From Lysobacterales bacterium (GTDB lineage Bacteria; Pseudomonadota; Gammaproteobacteria; Xanthomonadales; Rhodanobacteraceae): a stretch of DNA of 9,574 nucleotides. Both the position numbers and the translations under genes were made by a program. Each line of letters opens with the position of its first letter. Positions within the stretch are counted from its first letter, which is position 1. Where the stretch lies: NCBI GenBank assembly GCA_013298265.1, contig JAAFHE010000096.1, forward strand, positions 1 through 9,574, read 5' to 3'. Below, piece after piece: positions 6,480 through 9,574 of this stretch. The notes under the pieces are model-generated. The model had not been told where the DNA came from. It worked only from the letters and a program-made list of their open reading frames with translations, and did not search any database.

Positions 6480-7367
6480 CTAGTGCGTGCTATCCGACCC
6501 CGGCGTTCCCGGTAAGTCACGCAACACCTGTTCCAGGTCCACGCGATCGAAGTGGTAGCGCGTGTTGCAGAACTCGCAGGTGACTTCGACGCGGCCGTCC
6601 GGTTGCAGCGCCGCTTCGCTTTCGTCGCGGCCAAGGTTGCGCAGTACGGCGGCCACGCGATCACGGCTGCATTGGCAGCCGAAGAACAGGCCGCGTTCGC
6701 CGGTGAGCTGCACGTTTTCCTCGTGGAACAGGCGTAGCAGCACCTGCTCGGCCGGCAACTGCAGCAGTTCTTCCTCGCTCAGCGTCGCGGCCAGATGGCG
6801 CGCGCGATTCCAGCCGTCCGGGTCGGTCTCGCCGATACCGCCGCCCTGGGCCAGCGGCTGCAGTATCAGGGCCGCGGCGCGGCCGCCGCCACAGGCCAGG
6901 TAAATGCGGCTGGGCAGTTGCTCCGAACGCTCGAAATAACCCTCGATAAGCTGGGCGAGGGCGCCGTGCTCGACCGGCACCAGGCCCTGCTGGCGCTGGC
7001 CGGTGGAGGCATTGTCGATGGTGATCGCGAGCAGCGGTTCGGCCAGTTCGGCAAGATCAATCGCTTCGGCTGCGCCACCGCGCCATCGCGCCAGTCCCCG
7101 CAGCCGGCCATCGTCATTGCACTCGGTGTAGAGCAGGCTCAGGTCGCCTTTGGAGCGGATGTGCAGCGAAAGGCTGCCGCTCAGCCTGATCGTGCCGCTG
7201 AGCGCTGCCGTGGCCGCCAGGGCCTGGCCCAGCAGGCTCGCCACGGCGGGCTCGTAGTCGCTCCGCTTCGCCACTTCCTGCCAGGCTTCCTCCAACTGCA
7301 CCAGCACGCCACTTACGCCGGCGCGCTCGAGCAGAAATCGATGCAGGCGGTCCTTGGGTTTGTCCAC
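6480..7367 (-). CDS. hslO: Hsp33, redox-regulated molecular chaperone
   Basis: Hsp33 is a cytoplasmic ATP-independent holdase. It is switched on when oxidants such as hypochlorite or peroxide with heat make it release zinc and form disulfides. This 295-residue protein carries the zinc-binding redox switch at the C-terminus: CxC at C231/C233 ('FGCQCSRD') and CxxC at C264/C267 ('VTCEFCNTRYHF'). With this start the cysteines fall one residue from those of E. coli Hsp33 (232/234/265/268 of 292), from memory. The N-terminus reads 'VDKPKDRLHRFLLE', typical of the family. The frame extends upstream to a TTG at 7424. The GTG at 7367 is preferred because GAGGA (7376-7380) lies 8 nt upstream and the length then matches the family. 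It stands alone, convergent with the c-di-GMP gene and divergent from mtgA across 183 nt. Confidence 0.97.
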   Translation of the reverse strand: MDKPKDRLHRFLLERAGVSGVLVQLEEAWQEVAKRSDYEPAVASLLGQALAATAALSGTIRLSGSLSLHIRSKGDLSLLYTECNDDGRLRGLARWRGGAAEAIDLAELAEPLLAITIDNASTGQRQQGLVPVEHGALAQLIEGYFERSEQLPSRIYLACGGGRAAALILQPLAQGGGIGETDPDGWNRARHLAATLSEEELLQLPAEQVLLRLFHEENVQLTGERGLFFGCQCSRDRVAAVLRNLGRDESEAALQPDGRVEVTCEFCNTRYHFDRVDLEQVLRDLPGTPGSDSTH

Positions 7368-7375
7368 GAAAGCAG

Positions 7376-7380
7376 TCCTC
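7376..7380 (-). promoter_or_regulatory. Shine-Dalgarno that decides the hslO start
   Basis: GAGGA on the minus strand sits 8 nt before the GTG at 7367, which is ideal spacing. It lies inside the longer open frame beginning at the TTG at 7424, so it argues against that upstream start. Confidence 0.7.
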
Positions 7381-7550
7381 AGCGTCAGGTCCGCCCACGT
7401 GCGGCCGGGCTGGCGATTTTGCAAGCCGGACGACGGTGCGGGTGCGGATTATCAGCCAGGGCGTGGTGTTGGTGCAGAGTCCGGTTGTGCCCTTGCCCCG
7501 CGCGTCGCGTTTCTGCGAATCTGCGCGGCCCTTACTGCCAGGCTCGCGCG

Positions 7551-8273
7551 TTGGCCGCTCGCCCCCGAAAACGCGCTGCGCTGCGCTTCGTCTGGCGTTG
7601 GACCTGGCGCCTGGCGCTGGTCTGGGTGCTCGGCAGTGTCGCGCTCGTGCTGCTTTTCCGCTTCGTGCCGGTAGGCTATTCCGGCTTCATGCTTGAACGC
7701 CAGATCTCGGCCTGGTTCGCTGGCGAAAGCGATTTCCGCCTGCGCCAGAGCTGGGTGCCGCTGCACGCGGTGTCGCGCGAACTGCCGATCGCGCTGGTCG
7801 CGGCCGAAGACCAGAAATTTCCTTTGCATCACGGCTTCGATGTCGAGGCGATACGCGAGGCGATCGAGGATGCCGAAGGTGGCGAGCGAATGCGCGGCGC
7901 GAGCACCATAAGCCAGCAGACCGCGAAGAACCTGTTCCTGTGGAACGGCCGCAGCTTTGTACGCAAGGGGCTGGAAGCTTATTTCACGGTGCTGATCGAG
8001 CTGTGCTGGCCCAAGGAGCGCATCATCGAGGTCTATCTCAATGTCGCGGAATTTGGCGACGGCATCTACGGCGCGGCCGCCGCGAGCGATGTCTATTTCC
8101 GCAAGACGCCCGGTGCGCTGACCGCGCGAGAAGCGTCGCTGCTCGCCGCGGTGCTGCCCAATCCGCGTCGCCGGCATGTGGACAAGCCGAGTGCCTATGT
8201 GCAACGCCGCGCCGCCTGGATCGAGCGGCAGGCGCGGCAGCTAGGAGGGCCGCGTTACCTCGACGGACATTGA
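7551..8273 (+). CDS. mtgA: monofunctional biosynthetic peptidoglycan glycosyltransferase
   Basis: This is a GT51-family enzyme that polymerises lipid II into glycan strands on the periplasmic face of the inner membrane. It has no transpeptidase domain, unlike class A penicillin-binding proteins. A basic N-terminus (RPRKR) is followed by one membrane helix at about residues 21-39. The catalytic domain has the conserved motifs in order: 'EDQKFPLHHGFD' with the likely general base E86, 'GASTISQQTAKNLFLW', 'RSFVRKGLEAYFT' with second Glu E142, and 'KERIIEVYLNVAEFGDGIYGA'. The 240-residue length is normal for MtgA. No ATG precedes the membrane helix in frame; the first ATG would remove it. I therefore chose the TTG at 7551, which has only a weak AGG upstream. 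A start a little further upstream is possible. It is followed after 64 nt by the glycosyltransferase gene, so cotranscription is possible but unproven. Confidence 0.94.
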   Translation: MAARPRKRAALRFVWRWTWRLALVWVLGSVALVLLFRFVPVGYSGFMLERQISAWFAGESDFRLRQSWVPLHAVSRELPIALVAAEDQKFPLHHGFDVEAIREAIEDAEGGERMRGASTISQQTAKNLFLWNGRSFVRKGLEAYFTVLIELCWPKERIIEVYLNVAEFGDGIYGAAAASDVYFRKTPGALTAREASLLAAVLPNPRRRHVDKPSAYVQRRAAWIERQARQLGGPRYLDGH

Positions 8274-8337
8274 GGCGGCCGTTTCACTCTTTCTGTCATG
8301 GTTCTCGACTAGCATCAGCCGGTTTACCACTGACCCA

Positions 8338-9297
8338 ATGCCCATGAAGCAACTTGCCGTCGTCGTTCCCGCCTACAACGAAAGCGAAGGGCTGCGCGAA
8401 TTCCAGCGCCGCATCGGCCAGGTGTTCGACACGCTCGATCTGGAGTGCAGCGTGCTCTATGTCGACGATGGCAGCCGTGACGACACCTGGCAGGTCATGG
8501 AGTCCCTGCGCGCGGCCGACTCGCGCGTGGCGACGCTGAAGCTCAGCCGCAATTTCGGCAAGGAACTGGCGCTTACCGCGGGACTCGACCATGTCGACGC
8601 CGATGCGGTTGTCGTGATCGACGCGGACCTGCAGGATCAGCCCGAACTGATCCCGGAGTTCGTGGCGCGCTGGCGCGAAGGCTATGACGTGGTCTACGGC
8701 ACCCGCTCCAACCGAGCCGGTGAAACGGCGCTGAAGAAGTTGACGTCGGCCGCGTTCTACCGCGTCATGGAAAAGTTGACGGACCTGCCGGTGCCGCGCG
8801 ATACCGGCGACTTCCGCCTCATGAGCCGCCGTGTCGTCGACGCGCTGAAGCTGCTGCGCGAACGCCAGCGTTTCATGAAAGGACTTTTCACCTGGGTCGG
8901 CTTCGCGCAAACCTCGGTCCTCTACGATCGCGACGCGCGCTTTGCTGGCGACAGCAAATGGAACTACTGGAAATTGTGGAACTTCGCGCTTGAAGGCATT
9001 ACCTCGTTCTCGTCGTTTCCGCTACGGCTGGCGACGTACGTGGGGTTCTTTTCCGCGCTGATCGCGTTCGTATTCGGCGTCGTCGTGTTCTTCAAGGCAC
9101 TCGCCTTCGGCGACCCGGTGCGCGGCTATCCCTCGTTGATGGTGGTGGTGCTGTTTCTCGGCGGCGCCCAGCTCATGGCGTTGGGCATGATCGGCGAATA
9201 TCTCGGCCGCACGTATGTGGAATCCAAGCAGCGGCCGCTGTATTTCGTCGACCGCCACCATACGGCGACGCCAGGTGCGGCCAAGCGCGACATTTAG
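8338..9297 (+). CDS. GtrB/DPM1-like family 2 glycosyltransferase, membrane-bound
   Basis: This is a 319-residue GT2 enzyme predicted to move a sugar from a nucleotide donor to undecaprenyl phosphate at the cytoplasmic face of the inner membrane. The lipid-linked sugar would then modify O-antigen, lipid A or another glycan. The N-terminal GT-A fold shows 'VVVPAYNES' (8-16), 'VDDGSRDDTW' (42-51) and the metal-binding 'DADLQDQPE' with DAD at 95-97. 'RDTGDFRLMSRRV' follows, as in GtrB/DPM1 relatives. Two membrane helices lie at about 229-256 and 263-287, and the tail 'GEYLGRTYVESKQRPLYFV' is typical of bactoprenol glucosyltransferases. Two in-frame ATGs (8338 and 8344) have no strong ribosome site; the second gives a more usual N-terminus. 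No GtrA-type flippase or serotype gene is next to it, so the sugar and final acceptor are unknown. The last base of the stop codon TAG (9297) is at the junction with an inserted mobile element. Confidence 0.93.
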   Translation: MPMKQLAVVVPAYNESEGLREFQRRIGQVFDTLDLECSVLYVDDGSRDDTWQVMESLRAADSRVATLKLSRNFGKELALTAGLDHVDADAVVVIDADLQDQPELIPEFVARWREGYDVVYGTRSNRAGETALKKLTSAAFYRVMEKLTDLPVPRDTGDFRLMSRRVVDALKLLRERQRFMKGLFTWVGFAQTSVLYDRDARFAGDSKWNYWKLWNFALEGITSFSSFPLRLATYVGFFSALIAFVFGVVVFFKALAFGDPVRGYPSLMVVVLFLGGAQLMALGMIGEYLGRTYVESKQRPLYFVDRHHTATPGAAKRDI

Positions 9298-9476
9298 GAA
9301 ACCTCTGAAGTTTTGGCACGATCGCTTTTGTACGCAGCAGCAGATCTCCACAGCCCCGGCCTGTTGGGCGTTCAGAGTGATCAGAACCTGCGGTTCTGAG
9401 CGATCACTCTTGACTGCCTTGACTCAAGGGAGCTCCAGAATCAAAAGTTATATCGGCTTGTTCAGAGGTTCCTTAG
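9294..9476. mobile_element. non-autonomous IS5-like element (MITE) with TTAG target duplication
   Basis: A 175-bp element (9298-9472) lies between two copies of TTAG (9294-9297 and 9473-9476), which fits the YTAR target of the IS5 subgroup. The terminal inverted repeats are GAAACCTCTGAA on the left and GGAACCTCTGAA on the right (read inward), with one mismatch in 12. The right end extends as GGAACCTCTGAACAAG, close to the classic IS5 end GGAAGGTGCGAACAAG as I recall it. No transposase fits in 175 bp, so it must be mobilised in trans. It looks less GC-rich than its surroundings. The interior holds two hairpins (9374-9410 and 9417-9429). Confidence 0.8.
9374..9410. terminator. strong hairpin inside the MITE, possible transcript end for the glycosyltransferase gene
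   Basis: AGAGTGATC (9374-9382) pairs with GATCACTCT (9402-9410). Inside it AGAACC (9383-9388) pairs with GGTTCT (9392-9397) around a TGC loop, leaving a GAGC bulge on one side. This gives 15 base pairs in 37 nt. A second small hairpin, CCTTG-ACT-CAAGG, follows at 9417-9429. There is no T-run, so intrinsic termination is doubtful. The structure may instead protect mRNA 3' ends or matter for transposition. Confidence 0.4.
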
Positions 9477-9574
9477 CATCGACGGCCAGGCCATCCGGTT
9501 GCGAATACTCCGTCTATAGACTCAGGGCTTTGGGCTGGGGCATGCTTCCGAGGTCCGGGTGCGAGGTTAGTGTC
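9477..9574. other. right-edge flank with no gene seen
   Basis: These 98 nt follow the mobile element. I see no start codon with a ribosome site, no RNA gene and no clear promoter. An isolated TATAGA near 9515 lacks a matching -35 element. Confidence 0.4.

Noticed and set aside
6795..7550. Long upstream extension of the mtgA reading frame
   Set aside because: It runs antisense to hslO, whose cysteine motifs are unmistakable. The extension is a frame shadow typical of GC-rich DNA.
1..9574. A new multi-gene defence or biosynthetic system
   Set aside because: The six genes are mostly known housekeeping or envelope families on alternating strands, with no toxin, nuclease, transposase or assembly-line enzymes. 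I see no evidence for such a system.

Overview
The window is GC-rich chromosomal DNA from a Gram-negative bacterium. It fits a gammaproteobacterium of the Xanthomonadales/Lysobacterales (Xanthomonas, Lysobacter or Rhodanobacter relatives). This rests on the OAR-like TonB receptor with its 'ETIVVTGSRI' box, the multidomain GAF-GGDEF-EAL protein, and the general gene and codon style. The assignment is by family resemblance, not by a marker gene.

Layout from left to right. (1) Positions 1-1437, minus strand: the N-terminal half of a TonB-dependent outer-membrane receptor that runs off the left edge. (2) Positions 1438-2103: a 666-nt gene-free stretch with several structured elements. These are a cluster of GCAAC/GTTGC half-sites, an A-rich tract, small palindromes, and a 115-bp module bounded by perfect 19-bp inverted repeats. 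(3) Positions 2104-3159, minus: a secreted, beta-rich protein, probably outer-membrane, that I cannot name. (4) Positions 3363-6332, plus and divergent from it: a 989-residue cytoplasmic c-di-GMP protein with two GAF domains, a GGDEF and an EAL domain, all with intact catalytic signatures. (5) Positions 6480-7367, minus: hslO, the redox-regulated chaperone Hsp33. (6) Positions 7551-8273, plus: mtgA, a monofunctional peptidoglycan glycosyltransferase. (7) Positions 8338-9297, plus: a GtrB/DPM1-type polyprenyl-phosphate glycosyltransferase with two membrane helices. (8) Positions 9298-9472: a 175-bp non-autonomous IS5-like element (MITE) inserted exactly at the stop codon of the glycosyltransferase gene. 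The final 98 nt show no gene.

The genes do not form one operon or an obvious joint pathway. Most are single units facing alternating directions. A loose common theme is the cell envelope (receptor, beta-rich outer-membrane candidate, peptidoglycan polymerase, lipid-linked sugar transferase). The c-di-GMP protein and Hsp33 sit between them as signalling and stress functions.

I found no convincing new multi-gene system. The parts most worth a second look are non-coding: the MITE that rebuilds a stop codon, the long inverted repeat at 1874-1988, and the phased half-sites upstream of the receptor.
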